A stretch of DNA of 26,618 bases from JANQUM01 sp047630355 (GTDB lineage Bacteria; Bacteroidota; Bacteroidia; Cytophagales; Spirosomataceae), in assembly GCA_047630355.1 (NCBI GenBank), contig JBLHXN010000042.1, positions 1 to 26,618 on the forward strand. Reading direction: 5' to 3'. Positions 15,780 to 23,230 of this stretch are shown one piece after another; the stretch's first letter is position 1, and the number at the start of each line of letters is the position of its first letter. The notes under the pieces are model-generated. The model saw only the letters and a program-made list of their open reading frames with translations, was not told the origin of the DNA and searched no databases. Position numbers and translations under genes: made by a program.

Positions 15780-17128
15780 ATCAGAAATTAATAAACAGAA
15801 GAGAATTATTAAAAGGCGGGGCCGCAGTGGCTGTTGCCTCTATGTTTCCTTCGTGGGCGTGGGCTAATAGTAAAAATGGCCGCCTGAGAACAGCACACGT
15901 GGGTTTGGGTAGTATGGGAAAAAACGACTTAGCATCAATTGCCTCTCACGAGTCAGTAGACGTAATAGCACTTTGTGATGTTGACGCAAAAATGCTGGCA
16001 CCGCTTAAGAAAGCGTATCCTAAAGCCAAGTTTTATTCAGATTACAGAATAATGCTCAAAGAAATGGCGGACGATATAGACGCGGTAATAGTCTCAACAC
16101 CTGATCACACGCACGCTCCGGCTTCTATGCTGGCAATGGATCACGGTAAAGCGGTTTATTGCCAAAAGCCGCTCACGCACCATGTGTCTGAGGCGAGAGC
16201 TATGAATAAGAAGGCAGCAGAAAAGAAATTGGTGACCCAAATGGGTATTCAAGTGCATTCTTTTTATGACTATAAACTGGCTACGCTACTGATTCAATCA
16301 GGTATCATTGGTAAAGTAAAAGAAGTAAGAGCCTGGTCGCCCAAAAATTGGGGAAATGATGATGCAATGCCACAAGGATCTGACCCGGTACCAGAAGGTT
16401 TGGACTGGAACCTGTGGTTAGGTACTGCGGCAAAAAGACCTTACAAAGATGGAGTATATCATCCCGGAAATTGGCGTAAAATATTAGATTTTGGTTGCGG
16501 AACTTTAGGAGATATGGGCGTTCATATTTTTGATACTCCTTACAATGCTTTAGCTCTTGACGTACCTAAAACCATCAAAAACGATTGCAGAAAGCCAACG
16601 GGTTTTGGCTTTCCGGAAGAGAATATAGTAACCTATGAATTCCCGGGGACGAAATACACCACCAAAAACTTTAAATGGGTGTGGTATGACGGAGTAAACG
16701 CACCGAAAAAACATGAAAACCTTGTTCTTCCCAATAATGAGGAGCTTCCAGATCAAGGAGCTATGTTTGTGGGTGAAAAAGGTAATTTATTATTGCCTCA
16801 TTTTATGCAATTACCAAAACACATTGTTGACGGAAAATACAAAGAGTTGGACCTCACGAAGCTCAAAAAGTCGGGAAAAGTAGGCGAAGCATTTAGAGAT
16901 TACGATATAGAAGGCGACCGCCATTACCATCAGTTTGTGGATGCGTGTTTAGGAAAAGACGAGTGTTCTGCTCCGTTTTCCTACGCTTCCAGACTAACAG
17001 AAACCATCCTTTTGGGTGTTATTGCTGGAAGATTCCCGAACCAGACGTTGCATTGGGATAACTCCACGGCACGTTTTGAAGAAGAAGAAGCCAATCAATT
17101 TTTAGACGGCACTTATCGAGAATTTTAA
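15776..17128 (+). CDS. Tat-exported Gfo/Idh/MocA oxidoreductase (1)
   Basis: A dinucleotide-dependent sugar dehydrogenase-like protein of 450 residues. The N terminus has a twin-arginine signal, NRRELLKGG (R8-R9), with a hydrophobic stretch ending SWAWA at about 30. This implies export in folded form with bound cofactor. The Rossmann fold starts at RTAHVGLGSMG (about 38-48), with the acidic end of strand 2 in ALCDVD. The family lysine is K131 in YCQKPL, where Q replaces the usual E of EKP. The catalytic segment GDMGVHIFDT holds D246 and H250. The start codon overlaps the stop of the DUF1080 gene by four bases. The likely job is oxidising or reducing a sugar C3 hydroxyl in concert with that protein (inference). 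Confidence 0.92.
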   Translation: MNQKLINRRELLKGGAAVAVASMFPSWAWANSKNGRLRTAHVGLGSMGKNDLASIASHESVDVIALCDVDAKMLAPLKKAYPKAKFYSDYRIMLKEMADDIDAVIVSTPDHTHAPASMLAMDHGKAVYCQKPLTHHVSEARAMNKKAAEKKLVTQMGIQVHSFYDYKLATLLIQSGIIGKVKEVRAWSPKNWGNDDAMPQGSDPVPEGLDWNLWLGTAAKRPYKDGVYHPGNWRKILDFGCGTLGDMGVHIFDTPYNALALDVPKTIKNDCRKPTGFGFPEENIVTYEFPGTKYTTKNFKWVWYDGVNAPKKHENLVLPNNEELPDQGAMFVGEKGNLLLPHFMQLPKHIVDGKYKELDLTKLKKSGKVGEAFRDYDIEGDRHYHQFVDACLGKDECSAPFSYASRLTETILLGVIAGRFPNQTLHWDNSTARFEEEEANQFLDGTYREF

Positions 17129-17519
17129 TTACAAATAGAAAGCTGTTTGGGTTAATTACCTTGAACACCTGTGAGCTATTTTCGGAGATTACGAATTACT
17201 TAAACCAGCGTTATACATGGTGTAATGAACTGCCCGTCGTTGCGGGATTTGGTGAATGAGGTAAAAACTAAAAAAGCCGCTGGAAATGTAATTTGATTAA
17301 TTCAAACAGTTTTTACTAATGAAGATGCTTCTTGAGCAACTATCACACACAACTTTTAATTCCGTAGTTTTTAGTCTGCGGGTAATTTTGATTGTATGAA
17401 CAGTATTAGGGTTAATTTTCTGGATAGTTGATAAGCAAGATACGATATCAAATGCAAACAAAAAGCGGTTTGAGATTACTCCCAAACCGCTTTTGCTTAC
17501 ATACGTTGTTGTGAGTAGT
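17129..17519. other. Gene-free convergent region
   Basis: These 391 bp lie between the convergent oxidoreductase and DJ-1 genes. Apart from the terminator at 17461-17494 I see only a weak CCCG-TCGTTG-CGGG hairpin (17233-17246). No RNA gene or convincing ORF is present. Confidence 0.45.
17461..17494 (-). terminator. Bidirectional intrinsic terminator after DJ-1 gene
   Basis: AAAAGCGGTTTG (17461-17472) pairs perfectly with CAAACCGCTTTT (17483-17494) around a 10-nt loop. In the minus direction the stem is followed by a T-rich stretch (TTTTTGTTTG). It lies 25 bp beyond the stop of the DJ-1 gene and can also act from the other side. Confidence 0.78.
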
Positions 17520-18203
17520 TTATTCTCCCAACTTTTTTAACAGTAATTCAGCGACAAGTTCTGACGAAGCAGGATTTTGTCCTGTTATTAGCAAACCATC
17601 TTCTAAAGCGTAAGGAGCCCAATCATCACCTTTAGAATAAATTCCTCCGGCTTCTTTTAGCATATCTTCTACTAAAAAAGGCACGACGTTGGTCAATTGT
17701 ACTGCATCTTCCTCACTGTTTGTAAATCCGGTAACTTTTTTACCTTTTACTAAAGGCGTACCATCCGTATTTTTAGTGTGTCTGAAAATACCAGGAGCAT
17801 GACATACTGCACTTACAGGTTTGTTATTGTTGTAGAAGGCTTCAATCAATGCAATCGAATTTTTATCTTCCGCTAAATCCCATAATGGACCGTGACCTCC
17901 CGGATAAAATACCGCATCGTAATCAGCTTGATTGATGGCCGCTAACTTAATTGTTTTAGATAAAATTTCCTGAGTTTCTTTATCCTCATTAAATCTTACG
18001 GTAGCTGGTGTTTGAGAATCCGGAGACTCACTTTTAGGGTCAATTGGAGGCTGTCCTCCCTTTGGTGATGCCAAAGTAACTTCAACTCCTTTGTCTTTTA
18101 AAAGATAATAAGGTGCCGCAAATTCTTCAATCCAAAAACCTGTCTTTTCTCCCGTATTACCCAACTCATCGTGGCTTGTTAATACAAATAATATGTTCTT
18201 CAT
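17520..18203 (-). CDS. DJ-1/PfpI family protein, Hsp31/glyoxalase III-like
   Basis: The 227-residue protein has no signal peptide and should be cytoplasmic. It shows the class I amidotransferase-like fold with the nucleophile elbow AVCHAPG (C134-H135) and an acidic residue in KTGFWIEEF (E26 or E27). The motif YDAVFYPGGHGPLWDL (about 95-110) is typical of the Hsp31-like branch. Members of this branch convert methylglyoxal to lactate without glutathione or act on damaged proteins and nucleotides. The exact activity cannot be decided here. It has its own promoter-like -7 sequence and terminator, so it appears to be monocistronic. Confidence 0.9.
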   Translation of the reverse strand: MKNILFVLTSHDELGNTGEKTGFWIEEFAAPYYLLKDKGVEVTLASPKGGQPPIDPKSESPDSQTPATVRFNEDKETQEILSKTIKLAAINQADYDAVFYPGGHGPLWDLAEDKNSIALIEAFYNNNKPVSAVCHAPGIFRHTKNTDGTPLVKGKKVTGFTNSEEDAVQLTNVVPFLVEDMLKEAGGIYSKGDDWAPYALEDGLLITGQNPASSELVAELLLKKLGE

Positions 18204-18520
18204 TTTCCTGTTTATTGATTTGTTTCAGCTGCTTTATTACAGCCGATTATATATTGTTTCACAAATATAGGCTTCCCATATCAGGAAAAAATTGATGTAT
18301 GGTAAGAAAGGATTATTGATCTAACTCTTTCTATCTTCTACGTTTGTGGAAGCAGGGCAAATCGTACCACAGAACTGTACTAAATGATTATTCCAAGTAT
18401 GCTTTCTTGGTCATTTTGATTAATCGTAAAATACGGTGTGCGAAACGGTAGTGTATAAAGTGTATTAGTAGCTACTGCTGCTCAAAGTATTCAAATTCTC
18501 CAAAAAGTCAAGCCAACGTC
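18204..18520. other. Intergenic region between two minus-strand genes
   Basis: These 317 bp separate the second oxidoreductase from the DJ-1 gene. Apart from the -7-like TATATTTG near the DJ-1 start, I see no gene, no strong hairpin and no obvious terminator for the upstream oxidoreductase. Confidence 0.4.
18262..18269 (-). promoter_or_regulatory. Candidate -7 element for the DJ-1 gene
   Basis: On the minus strand this reads TATATTTG, an exact match to TAnnTTTG, about 58 bp upstream of the ATG. The -33 position, 19 bp further upstream, reads TTT instead of TTG. Confidence 0.4.
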
Positions 18521-19918
18521 TCAAATATAACTCGGTAACGGATGCACATAACCTTCCCGGTACGGTCGCATGAGCATAGCGGTGGCTTCTGAGTCTCCGA
18601 TAACCTGACGAGTTTCAGGGTCGTAAACCAACGGACGGCCCAATTCCATCGCGATATTTGCTAAGATGCAGGAAGCCGTAGAAATGTGCCCTTCTTCGAC
18701 GTCGGCAACGGGGCGGGTATTCGTTTCGATTGCTTCCAGAAAATTCAGCATGTGTTGCCGCGTGGCGGGAGCGGCGTTGAGTTCGATATTTTCTTCAGTT
18801 AAATCTTCCGGGTATTCTTCTCTTTCGTAAGTTACGTCCATGTGAACGGCTTTCTCCTTAGATTTCCCAACGGGCGTAAAATCATACTGCGTGGTGCTTC
18901 CTTCGAGCGTTCCTTTATCACCGTAAAACTTGAAAGACCACGGGTATTGCTTGTCGGCGGCTTCTCCCCACGAGCGGTGCGTCCAGACTACGTTCAAATC
19001 ATCGTATTCAAAAATGGCATTTTGCGTATCTGAAATATTAGATTTTGCTTCTTTGTTTACATAAATCCCACCGTGCGACGATATGCGGGTTGGCCAACCG
19101 AGATTGAGCATCCAGCGGGTCGTATCAAACATATGCACGCACATATCGCCCGTAATGCCGTTGCCGTATTCCATAAACGCCCGCCACCAGCGTTTGTGCG
19201 GAAGTCCATCGTAAGGTCGGAGGGGAGCAGGACCCGTCCAAAGGTCGTAATTCAGACGTGCGGGAACTGGTTCAAGCGGCGGGTTGGAAGTATTCCGCAT
19301 GTGGTAATAACAGCAAATCTCGACGTGCGAAATTTTTCCCAACATCCCCGAATCAACGAAGCGTTTTTTTGCATCCGCCAAAAACGGCGTGCTGCGTCGT
19401 TGCGTACCAATTTGCACCGTTCGGTTGTATTTTCGGGCGGCGGCTACAATGGCTTCCCCTTCAATAACATCCACGCTGATAGGTTTTTGCAAATACACGT
19501 GAGCACCCGCTTTGATGGCATCAATCGCAATCAAAGCGTGCCAGTGATCGGGCGTTCCGATAAGTACGAGTTCGGGTTTGGTTTCTTTTAATAATTTGCG
19601 GTAATCTTCGTAAAGTTTCGGGCGTTTTTTTGATTTCAACCGAGCCGTTACTAAATCGGCGGCTTCGTTGAGCATCACCGAATCGGCATCGCAGAGAGCC
19701 ACTACATCAACGTCGGCAACTTGAATGAGACGGTACAAATCTGATTTGCCGTACCAGCCCGCACCAATCAAAGCAACGGTGTATTTTTTAATTGGTTTAA
19801 ACGAGTTCTTGGATATTAACGGTGCTGGATTTGCCGCAGCATTTGCGGCAAGCGAAGATAAGGCAAGCGAGGCAACGGAGCCTTTTAAAAACGAACGGCG
19901 GTTAAAAGTAGGTTTCAT
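18521..19918 (-). CDS. Tat-exported Gfo/Idh/MocA oxidoreductase (2)
   Basis: This 465-residue paralogue of the protein at 15776-17128 also has a twin-arginine signal, NRRSFLKGS (R7-R8), with a cleavage-type stretch ANAAANPAP near 25-33. The Rossmann motif is VALIGAGWYG (about 48-57), and ALCDAD ends strand 2. K145 lies in YLQKPISVD, again Q in place of E. GITGDMCVHMFDTTRWM holds the catalytic Asp/His pair (D258, H262). The C-terminal segment (RPVADVEEGHISTASCILAN) is typical of the exported Bacteroidetes/Planctomycetes subgroup. The substrate is unknown, and no DUF1080 partner is adjacent. By eye this gene is richer in G and C than its neighbours. A TATCTTTC sequence about 57 bp upstream could be its -7 element. 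Confidence 0.92.
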   Translation of the reverse strand: MKPTFNRRSFLKGSVASLALSSLAANAAANPAPLISKNSFKPIKKYTVALIGAGWYGKSDLYRLIQVADVDVVALCDADSVMLNEAADLVTARLKSKKRPKLYEDYRKLLKETKPELVLIGTPDHWHALIAIDAIKAGAHVYLQKPISVDVIEGEAIVAAARKYNRTVQIGTQRRSTPFLADAKKRFVDSGMLGKISHVEICCYYHMRNTSNPPLEPVPARLNYDLWTGPAPLRPYDGLPHKRWWRAFMEYGNGITGDMCVHMFDTTRWMLNLGWPTRISSHGGIYVNKEAKSNISDTQNAIFEYDDLNVVWTHRSWGEAADKQYPWSFKFYGDKGTLEGSTTQYDFTPVGKSKEKAVHMDVTYEREEYPEDLTEENIELNAAPATRQHMLNFLEAIETNTRPVADVEEGHISTASCILANIAMELGRPLVYDPETRQVIGDSEATAMLMRPYREGYVHPLPSYI

Positions 19919-20067
19919 TTTATTGGTAGGTTGAATAAATATTTCTACAATATACTAATTTGTGAATTTTGATAGAAAGATAATCTGTGTTTATCTAATA
20001 ATCCCGAAAATAGTGTGGCAATATTAGAATACGTCTTTAGCTTTATAAATTAATTTGACCAACCCAC

Positions 20068-22245
20068 ATGCTTCTTATGAAAAATATACTTTTACTATTA
20101 TTCGTCGTCTTTCAGGTCAATGCCCAAAAATTTACGGCGGCCGAAATTACTGCTTGGGAAAAACAGGCAAAAGACGTCACTATCCACCGGGACAAATGGG
20201 GGATTCCGCACGTAGAAGGCAAAACCGACGCCGATGCCGTTTTTGGATTAATTTATGCTCAATGCGAAGACGATTTCGCTCGTGTTGAACTCAATTACGT
20301 CGAGAAATTAGGACGATTGTCCGAAATTGAAGGTGATATCAAGCTATACAACGATTTGCAAATCAAGTTGTTAATCGACGAAAAAGCGACGAAACAAGAT
20401 TACGCCAAGGCTGCTCCCTGGATGAAGAAATTACTGAACGCTCACGCTGCCGGAATAAACTATTTTCTACACAAAAATCCTGAAGTTAAACCTGCTTTGC
20501 TGACCCGTTTTGAATCGTGGTTTCCGTTGCTTTGGACAGACGGAAGTATTGGGGCAATCAGCACGCAGGATTTACGGTTGAGTGAGTTGCACGATTTCTA
20601 TTCTGAAGAAAAGAACACCGGATTTTTTCAGGAACGAGACGAGGAGGCGTACCAACAAACGGGCTCGAATGGTTTTGCCATTGCTCCTAAATTATCGAAA
20701 TCAGGAAATGCGTTGCTGTACATAAATCCACATACTACTTTCTACTTCCGACCAGAAGTTCACATGGTGAGTAAAGAAGGATTAAACGCTTACGGAGCCG
20801 TTACGTGGGGGCAATTCTTTATATATCAAGGTTTTAACGAAACCTGCGGTTGGATGCACACTTCTTCAAATGCTGATGTGGCGGACGTTTATATCGAAGA
20901 TATTCAAAAAAAAGGTGACAAGTTCTACTACAAATTTGACGGGAAATTAATACCCGTAGAAGTCAAAGAGTTTGAAATAAAATTCAAAACTGACGAAGGT
21001 TTTTCGAGCAAGAAATTCACTACGTATTTTACGCAACACGGTCCAATCATGGCGGAGCGTGACGGGAAATGGTTGAGCTTGAAACACTACAACCGGGCGG
21101 CAAAAAGCCTGGAACAAAGTTGGATTCGGACGAAATCAGACGGTTTCAAAGGCTACGAAAAAGCGATGGATTTGAAAGCAAATACATCCAATAATACCGT
21201 TTTTGCCGATAAGTACGGAAACATTGCTTACTGGCACGGCAATTACATGCCGAAACGAAATCCTGAAATTGAGTGGCACAAAGCAGTGGACGGCTCGGTG
21301 AAGGCGAACGAATACCAAGGACTTCACTCGGTAAAGGAAGTTGTTCACGTTTATAATCCTGTAAACGGCTGGATTCAGAATTGCAATTCCACGCCCTTTA
21401 CATCGGCGGCAGAGTTTAGCCCCAAAAGAACAGATTATCCTGCGTACATGGCTCCCGACGGCGAGAATTTTAGAGGTGTAAATGCCGTCCGGTTATTGAG
21501 CGAAGTTGAAAAATTGGACATTGAAAGTCTAATCGATTTAGGATACAATCGCTATTTGCCCGCTTTCAAGGTGCTTGCTCCCCGATTAGTTAAGGCGTTG
21601 AACGATTCAAAAGAAACCGATTTAACGGAAGTAAAAACCATCTTGTCAAGCTGGGATTATTTTGTGAACGAAAAATCAATTGCTGCTAACTTATTCATTC
21701 ATTGGGGTGAAAAACTCGGTCCGGCGATTCGCAAAACATACATTGATCCGGGTGAAATAGACCAGGTGGAAGCCACCACAATTTTTGCCCAAACTGCCAC
21801 CGACCAACAGGTTTTAGAACCGTTGCGGGAAGTACTTGCAGAATTGACAAAAAACTACGGAACGTGGGAAGTAACTTGGGGAGAAATTAACCGCTTTCAA
21901 CGATTGAACGGCAAAATCTACAACGAATACGACGACAACGCACCAAGTTACTCAATGGGCAATGCGTCTGCGTTGTGGGGCTGCTTACCGTCGTTTAACA
22001 GTCGCTACCGAAACGGCTCAATAAAACGCTACGGTTACAGCGGAAACAGTTTTGTTTGTGCCGTAGAATTTGGCGAAAAAGTAAAAGCAAAATCTCTGCT
22101 TGCCGGAGGAAATAGCGGTGACGAAAACTCGTCTCACTTCACCGATCAAGCTCAGATGTTTGTGAACGGTCAGTTCAAAGATGTTCTTTTTTACCCTGAA
22201 GATTTTAAGAAAAATGCGGTTAAGGTTTATCAGCCGGGTGAATAA
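20068..22245 (+). CDS. Penicillin/acyl-homoserine-lactone acylase family (S45), secreted
   Basis: Ntn hydrolases of this family remove acyl chains from amides such as beta-lactams, N-acyl-homoserine lactones or lipopeptides, usually in the periplasm. The 725-residue precursor has a signal peptide ending QVNA-QK. The ATG at 20077 (codon 4, MKNILLLLFVV) is an equally likely start. The alpha chain contains the motif HRDKWGIPHVEGKTDADAV. Self-cleavage is expected before Ser200 in TGSNGFAIAP, giving the beta chain. Counting from that serine, His222 (NPHTTF) falls at beta-23 and Asn268 (TSSNADVADVY) at beta-69, as in known members. No luxI- or luxR-like gene is in view, so quorum quenching is only one possible role. 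The gene ends 32 bp before a strong palindrome. Confidence 0.92.
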   Translation: MLLMKNILLLLFVVFQVNAQKFTAAEITAWEKQAKDVTIHRDKWGIPHVEGKTDADAVFGLIYAQCEDDFARVELNYVEKLGRLSEIEGDIKLYNDLQIKLLIDEKATKQDYAKAAPWMKKLLNAHAAGINYFLHKNPEVKPALLTRFESWFPLLWTDGSIGAISTQDLRLSELHDFYSEEKNTGFFQERDEEAYQQTGSNGFAIAPKLSKSGNALLYINPHTTFYFRPEVHMVSKEGLNAYGAVTWGQFFIYQGFNETCGWMHTSSNADVADVYIEDIQKKGDKFYYKFDGKLIPVEVKEFEIKFKTDEGFSSKKFTTYFTQHGPIMAERDGKWLSLKHYNRAAKSLEQSWIRTKSDGFKGYEKAMDLKANTSNNTVFADKYGNIAYWHGNYMPKRNPEIEWHKAVDGSVKANEYQGLHSVKEVVHVYNPVNGWIQNCNSTPFTSAAEFSPKRTDYPAYMAPDGENFRGVNAVRLLSEVEKLDIESLIDLGYNRYLPAFKVLAPRLVKALNDSKETDLTEVKTILSSWDYFVNEKSIAANLFIHWGEKLGPAIRKTYIDPGEIDQVEATTIFAQTATDQQVLEPLREVLAELTKNYGTWEVTWGEINRFQRLNGKIYNEYDDNAPSYSMGNASALWGCLPSFNSRYRNGSIKRYGYSGNSFVCAVEFGEKVKAKSLLAGGNSGDENSSHFTDQAQMFVNGQFKDVLFYPEDFKKNAVKVYQPGE

Positions 22246-22260
22246 TATAAGGTAAAATTC

Positions 22261-22330
22261 AAAATAGAGGTCAACTCATATTAAAATAGAGGTCAAATTC
22301 AATCAGTTTTGACCTCTATTTTAATATAGA
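22261..22330 (+). terminator. 20-bp perfect palindrome with extra direct copy
   Basis: A perfect stem pairs 22278-22297 (ATATTAAAATAGAGGTCAAA) with 22308-22327 around a 10-nt loop. The core AAAATAGAGGTCAA occurs three times: direct at 22261-22274, direct at 22283-22296 and inverted at 22309-22322. The pairing resumes beyond a 4-nt bulge (CTCAT with ATGAG). It probably ends the acylase transcript, although no long T-tract follows. It could also be a remnant of a small mobile repeat. Confidence 0.6.
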
Positions 22331-22373
22331 ATGAGCTGTAAATTAAATTCCTTTAAATCTAACTCCTAAATAC

Positions 22374-23144
22374 ATGACCACAACTCAATACATTATAGCA
22401 GTTATTGGAGGATTTTTAGCTGGTGTGGTAAATACACTGGCAGGTAGCGGTTCGGTGATTACTTTGGGCTTTTTGACCGAAATACTGGGGCTTCCCGCAA
22501 ACCTCGCCAACGGCACAAATCGGGTGGGGATATTTATGCAAAGTCTTGCCAGTGCGGGAGCGTTTAAACAGAATAATAAATTGCCACTTGAGCGTAGTAA
22601 GCTAATTATCATAGTAACTATTATTGGGGCAATATTCGGGGTTTGGGCAGCAGTTTTAATCCCGAATGAATCATTTAAGGTTATTTATAAATACTTGATG
22701 ATACTGATGTTGGGGGTAATCTTGGTAAAGCCTCAACGGTGGTTGCAAGCCGCCGATTTGGAAAAGAAATTACCGCTCTGGATAAGTGTTCCCGCGTTTT
22801 TATTAATCGGGTTTTACGGCGGTTTTATCCAAATGGGAATGGGCGTTTTCTTCCTTGCCATTATGGTATTAGTTGCCAAATACGATATAGTCGAATCTAA
22901 CGCCGTCAAAACCGTAGTAATTACCATTTATACCGCAATTGTATTGCTTATTTTCCACTTTCAGGGTCTGGTAGACTGGAAAATTGGGGGTGTTATTGCT
23001 ATTGGTCAAGCTACGGGTGGCTACCTCACGGCTCAGTTTGCGTCTAAATCTGACAAAGCGGCTGTTTGGGCGTATCGGCTATTGGTCGTAATTATTATAT
23101 TCGTTGTATTGAATACTTTTGGAGTATTTGAGTTTTTACAATAA
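22374..23144 (+). CDS. TauE/SafE-family membrane permease
   Basis: The 256-residue protein has about eight hydrophobic helices and the two-fold repeated TauE/SafE layout. The first half has GGFLAGVVNTLAGSGSVITL near the N terminus, and the second half begins at the WISVPAFLLIGFYGGFIQMG helix. Members export or import sulfonates, sulfite, sulfoacetate or other organic anions; the substrate here is unknown. It starts at the ATG following the palindrome at 22278-22327 and is followed by an 86-bp gap before the next gene in the same direction. Confidence 0.92.
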   Translation: MTTTQYIIAVIGGFLAGVVNTLAGSGSVITLGFLTEILGLPANLANGTNRVGIFMQSLASAGAFKQNNKLPLERSKLIIIVTIIGAIFGVWAAVLIPNESFKVIYKYLMILMLGVILVKPQRWLQAADLEKKLPLWISVPAFLLIGFYGGFIQMGMGVFFLAIMVLVAKYDIVESNAVKTVVITIYTAIVLLIFHFQGLVDWKIGGVIAIGQATGGYLTAQFASKSDKAAVWAYRLLVVIIIFVVLNTFGVFEFLQ

Positions 23145-23230
23145 TAAAGGTAAATTTATACATGAATCATGAGCAGTTTATGGCATAGAATTTGCCGATG
23201 TAGTTAACATACTCATGTGTTGATACGTAA

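Noticed and set aside
17297..17485. Minus-strand 62-codon ORF between the oxidoreductase and DJ-1 genes
   Set aside because: Its start codon lies inside the terminator stem at 17461-17494, and there is no recognisable domain or upstream signal.
22261..22327. A short CRISPR-like array from the repeated AAAATAGAGGTCAA core
   Set aside because: There are only three copies, one is inverted, spacing is irregular and no cas gene is in the window.
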